64,000 bases of DNA from Tuwongella immobilis (GTDB lineage: Bacteria; Planctomycetota; Planctomycetia; Gemmatales; Gemmataceae). Position numbers and translations under genes: made by a program. Shown here piece after piece: positions 25,046-35,800 of the stretch. The stretch covers positions 4,750,920-4,814,919 of the forward strand of contig NZ_LR593887.1 of the NCBI RefSeq assembly GCF_901538355.1, given 5' to 3'. Below the pieces are notes generated by a model. The model was given only the letters and a program-made list of their open reading frames with translations, had not been told where the DNA came from and made no database searches. How positions within the stretch are numbered: position 1 is the first letter of the stretch; each line of letters starts with the position of its first letter.

Positions 25046-28000
25046 ATGCGGCGCTTCGGTTGGATTGCGGCGGTTGGGATTGGGTTGGCGTGCAGTTCGC
25101 TTGCATGGGGGCAAGTCGCGGATTCGGGGGCGGAGTCAGCGGAGACGATTCGAGCCGTGCGGCAGTGGTTTGCCGGGAATACCGGCCGGCCAGGCGTGGT
25201 GCTGCATCTGGGCGATTCCATCACGTATGCGAATCCGTATGGGCAGTGGGCGCGGAGCGGTTCGGGGCAGACGGATGCGGATCGGGCGGTCCTCAAATGG
25301 ATGCACACCAACGCGCGGGATGATCAAGATGGCTGGTTTCTCGCGGCCAACGATCATCCCGATGGTGGCCGATCGGAAACGGCTTGTTCCGGGGTGCGAT
25401 TGGATGAATTCCTGGCGGGCGGCAAGCGAAATCTCCCCAGTTTGGAGCAGATGCTCACTCGATATCGGCCGCAGATGGCCGTGATGCTACTGGGCACCAA
25501 CGATGTCACCGCACAGCGTACCGTGCCGGCGTTTCGCCGCGATCTGCTGACCGCCGTTGGCATCTTTCGCAAGGCCAAGGTGATTCCGATTCTGAACACG
25601 CTGCCGCCGCACCATCATCGGCCCGATTTGGCGAAGCAGTTCAGCCAAGTGATCCGCGAAATTGCCCGAACCGAACAGTTGCCGTTGATCGATCTGGAAG
25701 CCGAGATTCTCGCTCGGCGACCGACCGATTGGAACGGCACGCTGATGAATCGCAACGATGTCCACCCCAGCGCGAGCATCAACGGCGTGACGCCGACTTC
25801 GGCACCGACTGCGGAAAATCTTCGCAATTCCGGCTATTTGCTGCGCGGTTGGCTCACGGTGCGAAAAATCGCCGAATTGAAGCGGGCGATCATCGATGCC
25901 CCGGCGACATCCCCAGCGCCGACGCCAGTCCCCATGACCGGGGTGAATCCCGACGCGGAAGGCGTGAAACTCCCGGTGAATCGGGATTTGTGGCTCTCAA
26001 CGGTCGATTCCGAAGCCCAGGGCAATAACGGCGGTGCGAACAAGCTCAAATTGAAGTCGTATCAGGAATTTTCGCTCGTCGATTTGGATGCAACCGCGCT
26101 GCGTGGGCGGGTGATCCGCTCGGCGACGTTGCACGTCAAACTCGCGGGGCCGGAGCGACTGCACCGCATCACCATCAGCAGCGTTTCCGCACCGTGGATT
26201 GAGGGGAAATCGAGCAATTATCAGCCAGAAACGGGAGCCTCCAGCTTTGCCCGGCGGGTGCATCCGGATGGTTGGTGGTCGGTTCCCGGCAGCGATTTCA
26301 CCAGTGTGTCGCTCGGTTTGGGCCATTCGCTGTGGCGGATGGCGGATGCGACGCCGCCGGACGCCAACGGCTGGCAACAAATCCCCGTCGATCCGCGTGT
26401 CGTTCAACTGCGGCTCGCAGGCATCAGCGAAGGCTTTCTGATGTTTGATGACACGGGCAGCGAATGGAGCCGCAACGGCGAAGCGTTCCAGATGCGGCCG
26501 TTCCCCAATCGCTACGTTTTTTCGCGGGAATCTGGCACGAAATCCGCTCCATATTGGACGATTTCTGTGGGTGAAACCGATACCGCGCCGCCGAATTCGC
26601 CGCAAAATGCCGCCTGGAATGCCACTACCGGCACCTTGGAATGGGACACGCCAACCGATGTTGGCCCAGCGGGTGTGGTCGGGTTTCGGGTGCGGATTCG
26701 CGGGCAATCGCTCCCCGCGTGGCAAGTGCCGCTGGCGACGCAACCGGGGAACTGGATTCGGATGCCGATCGATATGGATGGATTTCCGCAAGGGACACCA
26801 TTGCCAGTGGAAATTGTCTCGGTCGATGGAGTAGGCAACGTCAGCAAGCCAATTGCGCTCACCATGACGCTGCCGATTCGTCAGCGTGCCACCCTGCCCG
26901 GCACCGATCCGCAGCGGAAACTCGGCTCGCGCGGTGCGATTCCCTTTGGCGATCATTCTGTGGCCGTGGTCGATGAATTGGCAACGGTCACGAATTTTCC
27001 CCCCGCGGCCAGTTCGCTGTGGCATCCCGATCGCAAGACGATTCGCCTGACGGCAGCCAAGGACGAAATCATCGGCTTTCGACTGCTAAGCGACGGCGAA
27101 ATTCCCGACGTGACCGCTTCGCTGACGATGCCGACGCTGCCGGGAGTTCGCATCGATTTTGGCCATTGCGTGAATGTGCCAGCGAATCGGGACAATCAGC
27201 CCGATCCGGTGCTTCCCGTGAGCGGAGCCACGCCGATCGGCCCGAAATCGGGTCAATTGCTGGTGGAACTGCATATTCCGCGAGAGGCCAAAGCCGGGAG
27301 TCATCGCGGCGAGTTGACATTGCGACGCCGAGGTAGCGAATTGACGCTGGCGGTGGAGCTGACGGTGTGGAATCTGGCACTGTCTCGGGAGCTGAATTTC
27401 CTGCCGGAAATGAATGCCTACGGGCTGCCGGGCGCGGAGCGCGAGTGGTATCGCCTGGCTCATCAGCATCGCACGGTGTTGAATGTCGTGCCATATTCGC
27501 AGCGTGGAATTGTCTCGGAAGGCGCGGCCCCACGCATCCAGAATGGCCAATACGACTGGCGGGATTGGGATCGTCGCTACGGCCCGCTGTTGGATGGCTC
27601 GGCGTTTGCGGATCTGCCGCGAGCGGGGGTGCCAATCGACTGTTTGTACCTGCCGATTCACGAAAATTGGCCCGGATCGATGGCGGAATTCTACAACGGG
27701 AGCTATTGGGCGGATCAGGCATTTCCGCCGGAATATCGGCAGCGATTGGTCGATACGAGCCGCGCATTCGCCAAGCATTTCGACGAGCGAGGCTATCATC
27801 GCACCCGCTTTCACTTCTTCCTCAACGGCAAGAACAATTTCAAACAGAACGGATGGTCACGCGGATCCTCGCCGTGGCTGCTCGACGAGCCCGCCCATCT
27901 GCAAGATTTCTGGGCATTGCGATGGTACGGAGCGGCCTTTCATCAGGGGGTGCGAGAAGCCGGCGGAACGGCGAAAATGCTGTTTCGCGCCGACATTTCC

Positions 28001-28660
28001 CGCCCGCAATGGCAGCGCGATACGCTGGATGGCTTGCTGGATTACAATGTGCTGAGTTCGGCGATGCGGGATTATCATCGACTGATCACCGCTCGACAAT
28101 CCGCCGATCAGCAATTGATCTTGGAATATGGCACCGCCAACACTATCGGCAGTCCCAACTTGCACGGGGCGGCGTGGTGTGTAGATGCCTGGTGCCTGGG
28201 TGCCCACGGCGTGATTCCCTGGCAAACCATCGGCACGCCGCAAGCCTGGAAACAGCCCGAAGAAACGGCGTTATTCTATCCCACGGACTCGGGAAAGCCG
28301 GTGCCATCGTTGCGGCTCAAGGCCTATCGTCGCGGTCAGCAGGATGTCGAATATCTGGTGCAACTAGCGGCCGTGGCTGGCTTGTCGCAGTTGGAATTAG
28401 GCCAACTCGTGCGGGCACATTTGCAGTTGCAACCGAAACGAGGCGGCACCGGATTTGTCGGCGGTGAGGATGCGGGGCGGGTGAATTACGGCAATCTCTC
28501 GGGCGAAGCCTTCGCGGCCTTCCGAGAGCGAGCCGCGCGATACTTGGAGAGCCGGATTCCGCCGCAACTGCCGAACGGCTCCGGCCTTCCGACTCCGCCT
28601 CGCCGCACCGGCCCAACCGGCATCGGCGGCATGGTCGCCCCGCAGGGCGCGAATCGGTAA
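25046..28660 (+). CDS. Secreted SGNH-hydrolase with C-terminal DUF4091-like glycosidase region
   Basis: This 1204-residue exported protein has a signal peptide (RRFGWIAAVGIGLACSSLAWG). The first 280 residues are an SGNH/GDSL hydrolase: Ser58 in HLGDSIT, Asn in MLLGTNDVT, and Asp/His in NDVHPS. A beta-rich middle follows, including a DNRLREP-type sandwich-like stretch and a fibronectin-III-like segment (about residues 510-610). The last 350 residues resemble DUF4091/beta-galactosidase-like barrels, with NFLPEMNAYGLPG, FHFFLNGKNNFK and the C-terminal YRRGQQDVEYLVQLA. GGAGG lies 8 bases before the ATG. It probably deacylates and trims complex carbohydrate. The middle and C-terminal assignments are tentative; the SGNH domain is solid. 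Confidence 0.8.
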   Translation: MRRFGWIAAVGIGLACSSLAWGQVADSGAESAETIRAVRQWFAGNTGRPGVVLHLGDSITYANPYGQWARSGSGQTDADRAVLKWMHTNARDDQDGWFLAANDHPDGGRSETACSGVRLDEFLAGGKRNLPSLEQMLTRYRPQMAVMLLGTNDVTAQRTVPAFRRDLLTAVGIFRKAKVIPILNTLPPHHHRPDLAKQFSQVIREIARTEQLPLIDLEAEILARRPTDWNGTLMNRNDVHPSASINGVTPTSAPTAENLRNSGYLLRGWLTVRKIAELKRAIIDAPATSPAPTPVPMTGVNPDAEGVKLPVNRDLWLSTVDSEAQGNNGGANKLKLKSYQEFSLVDLDATALRGRVIRSATLHVKLAGPERLHRITISSVSAPWIEGKSSNYQPETGASSFARRVHPDGWWSVPGSDFTSVSLGLGHSLWRMADATPPDANGWQQIPVDPRVVQLRLAGISEGFLMFDDTGSEWSRNGEAFQMRPFPNRYVFSRESGTKSAPYWTISVGETDTAPPNSPQNAAWNATTGTLEWDTPTDVGPAGVVGFRVRIRGQSLPAWQVPLATQPGNWIRMPIDMDGFPQGTPLPVEIVSVDGVGNVSKPIALTMTLPIRQRATLPGTDPQRKLGSRGAIPFGDHSVAVVDELATVTNFPPAASSLWHPDRKTIRLTAAKDEIIGFRLLSDGEIPDVTASLTMPTLPGVRIDFGHCVNVPANRDNQPDPVLPVSGATPIGPKSGQLLVELHIPREAKAGSHRGELTLRRRGSELTLAVELTVWNLALSRELNFLPEMNAYGLPGAEREWYRLAHQHRTVLNVVPYSQRGIVSEGAAPRIQNGQYDWRDWDRRYGPLLDGSAFADLPRAGVPIDCLYLPIHENWPGSMAEFYNGSYWADQAFPPEYRQRLVDTSRAFAKHFDERGYHRTRFHFFLNGKNNFKQNGWSRGSSPWLLDEPAHLQDFWALRWYGAAFHQGVREAGGTAKMLFRADISRPQWQRDTLDGLLDYNVLSSAMRDYHRLITARQSADQQLILEYGTANTIGSPNLHGAAWCVDAWCLGAHGVIPWQTIGTPQAWKQPEETALFYPTDSGKPVPSLRLKAYRRGQQDVEYLVQLAAVAGLSQLELGQLVRAHLQLQPKRGGTGFVGGEDAGRVNYGNLSGEAFAAFRERAARYLESRIPPQLPNGSGLPTPPRRTGPTGIGGMVAPQGANR

Positions 28661-28688
28661 CTTGGGGCGGATACCGGCTCGTCTTGGG

Positions 28689-28709
28689 TGGTCGATCATC
28701 GATCGGCCA
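28689..28709. terminator. Hairpin between convergent genes
   Basis: TGGTCGATC (28689-28697) and GATCGGCCA (28701-28709) pair over 9 bp with one G-T wobble and a 3-base loop. The hairpin lies between the convergent stops at 28660 and 28722. No T-run is present, so a bidirectional terminator role is only suggested by position. Confidence 0.4.
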
Positions 28710-28721
28710 CTTGGGACGGGG

Positions 28722-30083
28722 TCAGGAATTGTATCGGTGCGGGAAGAAGAGGTCGACTTGGGTGCCGTGGCCGGGCTTGGAGCGGATCTGAATTCCGCCG
28801 CCGTGGGAGCGCATCACGCCCCAGACAATTGCTAATCCCAGACCGCGACCGGCGAATTTTGTGGAGAAATACGGATCGAACACGAAATCGAGATGCTCGG
28901 GAGGGATGCCGATTCCGCTATCCAGAATGCTGACCAACGCGCCGGGCTGGTGCGGAGAGGCGGGCGGAAGTGACCAATCGATTTCTTCGCCGAGTTCCTC
29001 GAACCACACGGTGGAGCATTGAATTTCGCCAGGCCGCGTTCCCAATCCTTCAACGGCGTTCATGAAGAGATGCTCGAAAACGGTGATGAGCGCCTCGGGA
29101 TCGCCGGCGATGGTATGGTTGGCCTCGAAGTAATTGCGGCGAAATTGAATGGTGGGTGAAATGCGGTCCCGCAGCAAATCGATGGCGCGGTCGATTTGCT
29201 CGTGGATGTCCAAGGCCATCATGGCAAAGCAGCCTCGCCCGGAGAGCAGCATCAGTTGCCGGGTGAGGTTGGCCGCGCGATACGACGTGTGCAGAATTTC
29301 TTGCAGGTTGCGCACGAACGGCGAATCGATGGGGAGTTCCATCAACGTCAGTTCGGCATATCCCATAATGCTGGTGAGCAGGTTATTGAAATCGTGCGAA
29401 AATCCACCGGCCATGCGTGCCAAACTACTTTGCCGGTTGGGCAGCTCTGCGCGGACGCTGAATCGCGAAAATGGGGTGCCGGGGCGGGCCGGATTTGTGG
29501 GCCGCGCCGAGGACCAATTGATGAGCGTGCCACAAGCGGTCAGCAGCGGGTCCAACACCGTGGGCCAGCCCGGTTCGGGAAGTTCGGGGACGTTCACCAG
29601 CAGCAGCACGCCAAACCGGACACCGTGATACTCCAGCGGCAACACGAGCAATCGCTCGACCGGGAGCATTTGCGATTGGGCAGGTTGCTCGGCATCGCTG
29701 TGGCGGAGCGTGAGAAAGAGCGGCGGTCCGCCCATGAGCACGGGGGTAATCAATTGTTCGAGTCGGGCCAGATCGGCGGGACTCATGCGGGGAAAGCCCA
29801 GCATGCCCCAGGTTTCGCTCTCTTGGGGTTTGCGGATGCCCAGCAGCAACCGTGGCACCATTTGGTCGGGTGGTTCGGCGGTCATCTCCCAGACCGCGCC
29901 CCCGCTGCATTGCAGCAGGTTGACCAAACTGGCGAGCAGATCCATGAGCAGAACCGAACCACTGGAGGGATTCGGATGCCGATCTAAAAATTCTCGTGTG
30001 GCCTGAAGTATGGTGGCCGGTGCGGGCCCTATCACGCGCGGCGAATGCGGGCACATTTCCAAGCAGGGATAGGGAGTGGTCAT
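28722..30083 (-). CDS. Soluble sensor histidine kinase with GAF-like domain
   Basis: This 453-residue kinase has no transmembrane segment. The N-terminal 200 residues look GAF-like (ASLVNLLQCSGGAVWEMT, LLVLPLEYHGVRFGVLLLVN). The phospho-acceptor is in GGFSHDFNNLLTSIMGYAEL, a variant H-box seen in the NtrB/ZraS-like class. N-box FEHLFMNAVEG, G1 DSGIGIP and G2 GRGLGLAIV are intact. GGAG precedes the ATG at 30083. It lies 107 bases after the DevC-like permease gene on the same strand, so may be co-transcribed with that exporter. No receiver is adjacent on this strand. Confidence 0.9.
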   Translation of the reverse strand: MTTPYPCLEMCPHSPRVIGPAPATILQATREFLDRHPNPSSGSVLLMDLLASLVNLLQCSGGAVWEMTAEPPDQMVPRLLLGIRKPQESETWGMLGFPRMSPADLARLEQLITPVLMGGPPLFLTLRHSDAEQPAQSQMLPVERLLVLPLEYHGVRFGVLLLVNVPELPEPGWPTVLDPLLTACGTLINWSSARPTNPARPGTPFSRFSVRAELPNRQSSLARMAGGFSHDFNNLLTSIMGYAELTLMELPIDSPFVRNLQEILHTSYRAANLTRQLMLLSGRGCFAMMALDIHEQIDRAIDLLRDRISPTIQFRRNYFEANHTIAGDPEALITVFEHLFMNAVEGLGTRPGEIQCSTVWFEELGEEIDWSLPPASPHQPGALVSILDSGIGIPPEHLDFVFDPYFSTKFAGRGLGLAIVWGVMRSHGGGIQIRSKPGHGTQVDLFFPHRYNS

Positions 30084-30190
30084 GGATCGCTCCGTGACAA
30101 CATGGCGTCTCCGTCAACCATGCCAGAGACCCAACCAGAGAAGGCATTGTGAAGAATACGGGTAAATCTGTGAAAGGGCTAGAGTACGCC

Positions 30191-31369
30191 CTAAAATAAA
30201 TCGGCGGGATCGGCACGCCGCACTTTTTGCAGAGCAATCAGGCCGGACAGCGAACACATCCCGAGCCCTAACAATAGCACCATCACCAAAATTTGCCAGG
30301 TCATTTGCATGGGCAGGCCAGCGAGTTGTCGGGTGAGTTCGTACAGTCCCACGGCGAGCACCAGCGAGATCAAATAGCTCAGAATCGCCAGGAATGCGGC
30401 TTGTTGCAGCACCACTCGGCCAATGAACCCGTTGGTGTAGCCCATCGCCTTCAGGGTCGCAAATTCCCCCAGGCGGCTGGTGATGTCACTGGACATGACT
30501 TGATAGACGAACACCACGCCGACCACAAAGGCCACCAGCACCCCCAAAACAAAGATAATGCCAATGGATGTCCCTTGAATCCAGTGTCGTTGCTCTTTGG
30601 TGAATAATTCGTCGCGGCTGAGGATTTGGACATCTGGGGGCATCTCGGCTTGCAGACGTGGCAGGCAGGTGGCCAACTGCTCGGGCGATTCCAGTTGAAT
30701 CAGCCCGAGATTGACTTGCTCGCGTGGATCGATTCCGAGAATCTGCCGGTAGGTATCCATGCTGACGAGAATCAATCCATCCGCGCCGAATCCGGTCCCG
30801 ACTTGGAATTGGCCAGCGATGGTGACAATCTCGCGGCCCAGATTCGCTTGGATGCCGGCAGTTTGTGGGCCGAATTCCGGACGGGAGAGCCGGTCAATCA
30901 CCACATGCGAACGGGTGCGAATGCGTGGCAGAGCGGCGTCGATTTCTTCGGGACGATCGAAGGCCGCGCGGCGGAATGTCTCGGGGCGATCCGGGTCGAC
31001 TGCGAGCATCATCATCGTGCGCAGCGTGACGCGGGGCGTTTGCATCGGATCGAGCGAAACCGGCGGCGTCTTCCACAGTTGGTAGCCCAGGCCGACCGGC
31101 AGCACCTGCTTCACCCCGGCGACGGAGCGGGCCAAATCGAGCCGATCCCGCGGGAAGACGCGAGCGCGGTTCATATCCAGATATTGCCGGGAAAGAATGA
31201 CCGCATCGAATTCCAGGCGATTGTACAATTGGGTGGCGGAGGTAATTAGCGCGCCAAGAAACCCCAACTGCATGAACATCAACACCAGCGCAAAGCCAAT
31301 GCCCACCATGGCAATCAGGGTGCGCATTTTTTGGTGCAGCAGATTTTGGACCGCAATCGGTGTTCGCAT
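30191..31369 (-). CDS. DevC-like FtsX-type ABC permease
   Basis: This 392-residue inner-membrane permease has one N-terminal helix (MRTLIAMVGIGFALVLMFMQ) and a periplasmic domain of about 230 residues. Three C-terminal helices follow, the first in IGIIFVLGVLVAFVVGVVFV. The FtsX signature LGEFATLKAMGYTNGFI is clear. Both the RTPIAVQNLLHQKMRTL start and the overall pattern match cyanobacterial DevC-type permeases. It is preceded 24 bases upstream by the HlyD/DevB-like adaptor. The expected ATPase (DevA) is missing from this locus. Confidence 0.88.
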   Translation of the reverse strand: MRTPIAVQNLLHQKMRTLIAMVGIGFALVLMFMQLGFLGALITSATQLYNRLEFDAVILSRQYLDMNRARVFPRDRLDLARSVAGVKQVLPVGLGYQLWKTPPVSLDPMQTPRVTLRTMMMLAVDPDRPETFRRAAFDRPEEIDAALPRIRTRSHVVIDRLSRPEFGPQTAGIQANLGREIVTIAGQFQVGTGFGADGLILVSMDTYRQILGIDPREQVNLGLIQLESPEQLATCLPRLQAEMPPDVQILSRDELFTKEQRHWIQGTSIGIIFVLGVLVAFVVGVVFVYQVMSSDITSRLGEFATLKAMGYTNGFIGRVVLQQAAFLAILSYLISLVLAVGLYELTRQLAGLPMQMTWQILVMVLLLGLGMCSLSGLIALQKVRRADPADLF

Positions 31370-31393
31370 CGAACCGTGCCTTGGAAAGGTGCG

Positions 31394-32653
31394 TTAGCGA
31401 GCTGCGGGTTCGGCTTGCTTGGGCAGCAATCGAATGGTCGCCTGGTGATGAATCATTCGACTCGCCAAGTCCGGTTGATCCAGCAACACACGGACCTCGA
31501 AGATGCGCCGGTCGGCGTCCTGCACGGGGTCGAGCGGCATGAGCTGATTGCGGCCAATCATGGAGCCAACCCGTTGCACGGTGCCGGTGAGTTTCTTTTC
31601 GGGCACCATTTCGCGGATCAGCGCACTTTCCAGTTCAGCCCGCACGCCGCCTTGCTTGAGCCATTGTTCCAATTCGGCCTTGCTGGTTTCGTAGACTTCC
31701 GCAATGGCGATCATGCGCTTGGTATCCGCCAGTTGCATCAGCGGAAATTGCCCCACCAATTCGCCGCGACGTGCGGACAGCGACAGAATCTTGCCCGCGA
31801 TGGGGGCATTGATTTCTCCGTTGCGACGGCGCAAGGTTGCCAGCCGCACCGCTTCAGGGAGTGGGGCCGGGATTTCCATCAGCAGCCGATCCACATTCTT
31901 GCGGGCACTGGTGCGTTGCAACTCGGCCAATCGTTCGGAGCGCTCGGCGGCTTCCACGGCGTGCTGCCGACTGATGCGGGCTGATTCCAGTTCCGATTGC
32001 AGTTGTTTCAACAGCGAATCTTGCTTCTCGATTTCGAGCCGCGATTGCCCCGATTGTTGCAGGCGTGCCAACAGATCCTGGGCGGATGCGGTTTGCCCTT
32101 CGAGCAATTGAATCTTTTTATCCGCCAGTTGCAGATCGATTTTGCCGCTGGCACGGGCTTGGGCAATTTTCGCTTGAGCTTCGGCGTCTTGGGCTTGGGC
32201 GGAATCCTGGATGATGCGGCGAAGATCTTCCCCGCGTTGTTTCTGAGCATCCAAGAGCGCCAACTCGGCATCGGCGACTTCGTAGCTGGCCAAACGAATC
32301 AGCGGTTGATTTTCCCGCACTTCTTGGCCAGGCTGGACCATGATTTCGAGAATGCGATCGCCGGGCAGTCCGCCAATTTGCAGAATTCCGCCTTCGGGTT
32401 CCAGTTTGGCCAGTGCAAAGATTCCCTGGGATGGAACGCTGGCCGATTCGGCGGATGCCGATGTGCTGGTCGATGGAGCCGCGCCGGATGCCGCGGGCGA
32501 TCCGCTGGGTGCGGTCGCGGGTTTGAGCGACTGCAATTGCCAGGTCGCGTATCCGCCCAGAAACAGCCCCAACAGAGCGATCACCAGGCCGAGCGGGGTC
32601 GCCAATTGCCCGAACCGTCTCGGGTGGAAAGGGATGGGTCGCGGGCATCGCAT
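31394..32653 (-). CDS. HlyD/DevB-family membrane fusion protein
   Basis: This 419-residue periplasmic adaptor has one N-terminal transmembrane helix (TPLGLVIALLGLFLGGYATW) and an Ala/Ser-rich linker. The first lipoyl half contains GDRILEIMVQPGQEV. A long coiled-coil hairpin of about 170 residues rich in Gln/Ala/Glu is followed by the second lipoyl half (INAPIAGKILSLSARRGELV) and a beta-barrel. ATG at 32653 with AAGGCG upstream is chosen; in-frame starts at 32677 and 32794 are possible and would add 8 or 47 residues. It forms an operon with the DevC-like permease. Its coiled coil is longer than in MacA, as typical for DevB proteins. Confidence 0.87.
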   Translation of the reverse strand: MRCPRPIPFHPRRFGQLATPLGLVIALLGLFLGGYATWQLQSLKPATAPSGSPAASGAAPSTSTSASAESASVPSQGIFALAKLEPEGGILQIGGLPGDRILEIMVQPGQEVRENQPLIRLASYEVADAELALLDAQKQRGEDLRRIIQDSAQAQDAEAQAKIAQARASGKIDLQLADKKIQLLEGQTASAQDLLARLQQSGQSRLEIEKQDSLLKQLQSELESARISRQHAVEAAERSERLAELQRTSARKNVDRLLMEIPAPLPEAVRLATLRRRNGEINAPIAGKILSLSARRGELVGQFPLMQLADTKRMIAIAEVYETSKAELEQWLKQGGVRAELESALIREMVPEKKLTGTVQRVGSMIGRNQLMPLDPVQDADRRIFEVRVLLDQPDLASRMIHHQATIRLLPKQAEPAAR

Positions 32654-32808
32654 AGGAAATCGCCTTGGGGAACGCATCGGCCAATTTTTGGCATGATAAA
32701 CGATTCCGGGCTTGCTTGCAATCGAATCTGTAGACGAGAATGCTCTCCACGAAATCTCACGATTTCGGTACACTCGAAGATGGAAGTAATCCATCCAGGA
32801 GATTCCTG

Positions 32809-35800
32809 ATGCGCATCGGTCTGGGTCTGAAGTTCAGCCTTGCGGCGAGCTTGGGCGTAATCACGGCAACGCTGATTACCGCGTATGCGTTTTATCGCGT
32901 TGCGGCTCGAGTGATGACCGAACACGAACTCGTGGATTTGCAGGACGAAACGGCGCTGCGCGGGCAGGAGTTGCGTGCCGCCATCAGCCAAGTGCGGGCG
33001 GATGGCTACCAATTGAGTGGATCGCAGGCCGCGCGACGGGTATTGCGCTATGTGTTGCCGCCCATCGATCCGACCATTCCTCCCCAGGATGACGCGGTGG
33101 AATTGACTCGCGCATTGGGCGATTTCGTCAAGGTCGGTCGCGATCTCTTCGATCGACGGCCCCACTTCAAAGGCATGCAGTTTCTGATCAATTCCGGCCC
33201 CGTCCCGCAAGAATTGTTGGCGTTGGAGCGGACCTCGCAGAACGGAATCGAAGAAATTCGGGAATCGCTCCAAAAACGCGAATTGGATTCCCGACTGGCA
33301 AGCAACGAACAACTGCTCGCGGCGTTTGCCTCGACCAGCGGCAAGCTGATTCTTTCCCCGCTGCGACGGACTCCCTCGACCGATCCCAATCATCCCGTGG
33401 AACGCGACACGGATTTACCGCTGGAATTGGATGCCTATATTCCCGTGATTTCGTCGAATCCCACGCGACGGGAAAATTCGGTGATTCGATTGCGGGTCGA
33501 TGTCGATCGATTGGTGGTCCGCCTGAAGCGTTCGCCGCGGCACTTGGTGTTTTTGCACGATCAATGTCACCAATTTTTGATGCACCCCAAATTTTTGATT
33601 CCTGGCACGCAGGATGATCCGGTCACGATTTCCGCCGATGAGCAACTGGAGCGAATCATCGAGAATGCGCAAAAAAGCATTCTCGAAGGCATCGGCGCGG
33701 GCCGATTCGATCAGGCATCGCTGCCTCGCAGTCCAGTGGCCAAAGATGACTCGATTCAGGTGTTGGCGGCCCCGCATCCGTGGTTGGTGCGAAGCGAGCG
33801 ACTCCCACCTCCGAACATCGTCAATCGCATCGAAATGGACCAGCGTTTGGGCCGATTGGCCGAGGAATTCCCCGAAGTGCGCATCGGCAAGCTGGACCCG
33901 AACGCATCGTACATCTATCTGGCATCGCATAATCAAGATGCGATTCGTGAGGTACAGGAAAAAATTCGGCCGGGTAGCAGCAAAGAGCTGATTTCCAACC
34001 CCAATACCATCTGTTGGGAGCCGCCGCTGGCGTGCCGAACCTTCGCGTTTCAATATGTGATGATTCCGCTGGAAGAGGCCGATCCGAGTGTTGCTGCGGC
34101 GACGCCGATGAAGGCCGATGCCGCCTGCGAAACAAGCCTGCTTCCCGGCCAATACTTTGGCCTCATTTTGGCGGCGAGCATTGAAGAAATTGATAGCGAA
34201 ATCACCCGCGATATGCGTAGCGTCATGCTCTGGACGCTGATTCTGGGGGGTGGCGCTGCGCTCGTGGCGTGGCTATTTTCCACCTTCTTGATCGCACCGC
34301 TGAAAACCATGTTGGACGCCAGCCAGAAATTGGCCAAAGGCGAGCCGGTCGATCTGGACATCACCCGAAAGCGCGGCGACGAAATTGGCGTGCTGGCACG
34401 CAGTTTCGCAGACATGGCCAACCGCGTGCAGAGCCGCGAAGAAGCCCTGCGCGAAAGCGAAACACGCATGCGGGCAATTCTTCTCGCAGCCGGCGATGCG
34501 ATTATCACGCTGGATGACAGCGGCACGATCGAATCGGCGAATCGGGCGGCCGTGCTGCTCGTCGGATTCACGTCCGAAAGCGAACTCGTGGGCATGTCCT
34601 CTCGCCAGTTGATTCCGCGCCAGGAAGATATCGGGGCAACCTCGGCGAAGATCCGCACCACGGAAGAATCGCTCAGCGAACTCACCAGCGATCTGTCCAG
34701 CGATTCCAACCTCAATTTTCATCGCTCGGTGGGCATTACGCGGGAGTTTTTCATCCGCTCACGGCAGGGTCGCAGCTTCCCGGTTGAGGCCACCGCAAGC
34801 GAGGTGATGCTGCCCGCTCGCCGACTGATCATCGTCATCATTCGGGACATCACCGAACGAAAGCGAGTCGAAGAACAGACCAAGCAGATGAACGAAGAAC
34901 TCGATGCTCGGGTTCGCATTCGCACCGCCGAGTTGGAACAGGCGAATCATCAATTGGAGCAAGCGCGCGACCTGGCGCTGGAAGCGGTGCGGGCCAAAGA
35001 TTCCTTCGTGACCAACATCAGCCACGAACTGCGCACGCCGTTGACAACCATCATCGGCCTGAGCGAACTTCAGTTGGAAGATTTCGACCCCACCAATGAG
35101 GATTTGGAAGCCGACCTGCGAAAGATCAAACTGCAGGGCGACAATCTTCTGGGGCTGGTGAACGACATTCTCGATTTGGCGAAGATCCAGGCTGGCAAGC
35201 AAATTGCGCTCGATCCGACCGAGTTTCCGATGCAGACGTTGGTTTCCGAACTCGATTCCACACTGAGCGTGTTGGTTCAGAAAAAGAACAACCGATACAC
35301 CATCGAAGCGGATGCGACGAAACTGGGAGTGGCGTTCTCGGATCGCAAGCGGATTCGGCAGATTCTGACAAATCTGCTTTCCAACGCGGCGAAATTCACC
35401 GACAATGGGCGAATCACCCTGACCGCCGATCGAACGACGGAGCTGGGAACCGATTGGTTCGTATTTCGGGTGCGCGATACCGGTTTGGGCATGAAACCGG
35501 AGGAATTGGCTCATTTATTCACGCCCTTCTATCAAGCCGATTCATCCACGTCGCGCAAAAGTCAAGGGACCGGAATTGGGCTGACGATCACCCGACAATT
35601 ATGTCGGCTGCTGGGAGGAGATATCACGGTTGCCAGCGAATTTGGCCACGGTTCGGAATTCACGGTCAAACTCCCGACCCGGTACATCGGCAGCAGTAAC
35701 GCCACGCGCAACGAGACCGAAGAAATCCGTCCGCCGGTGATGACCGAAGCACCCCTCACGGTGCCCAAAGATGCCAAAGTGCTGGTGATTGACGATGATC

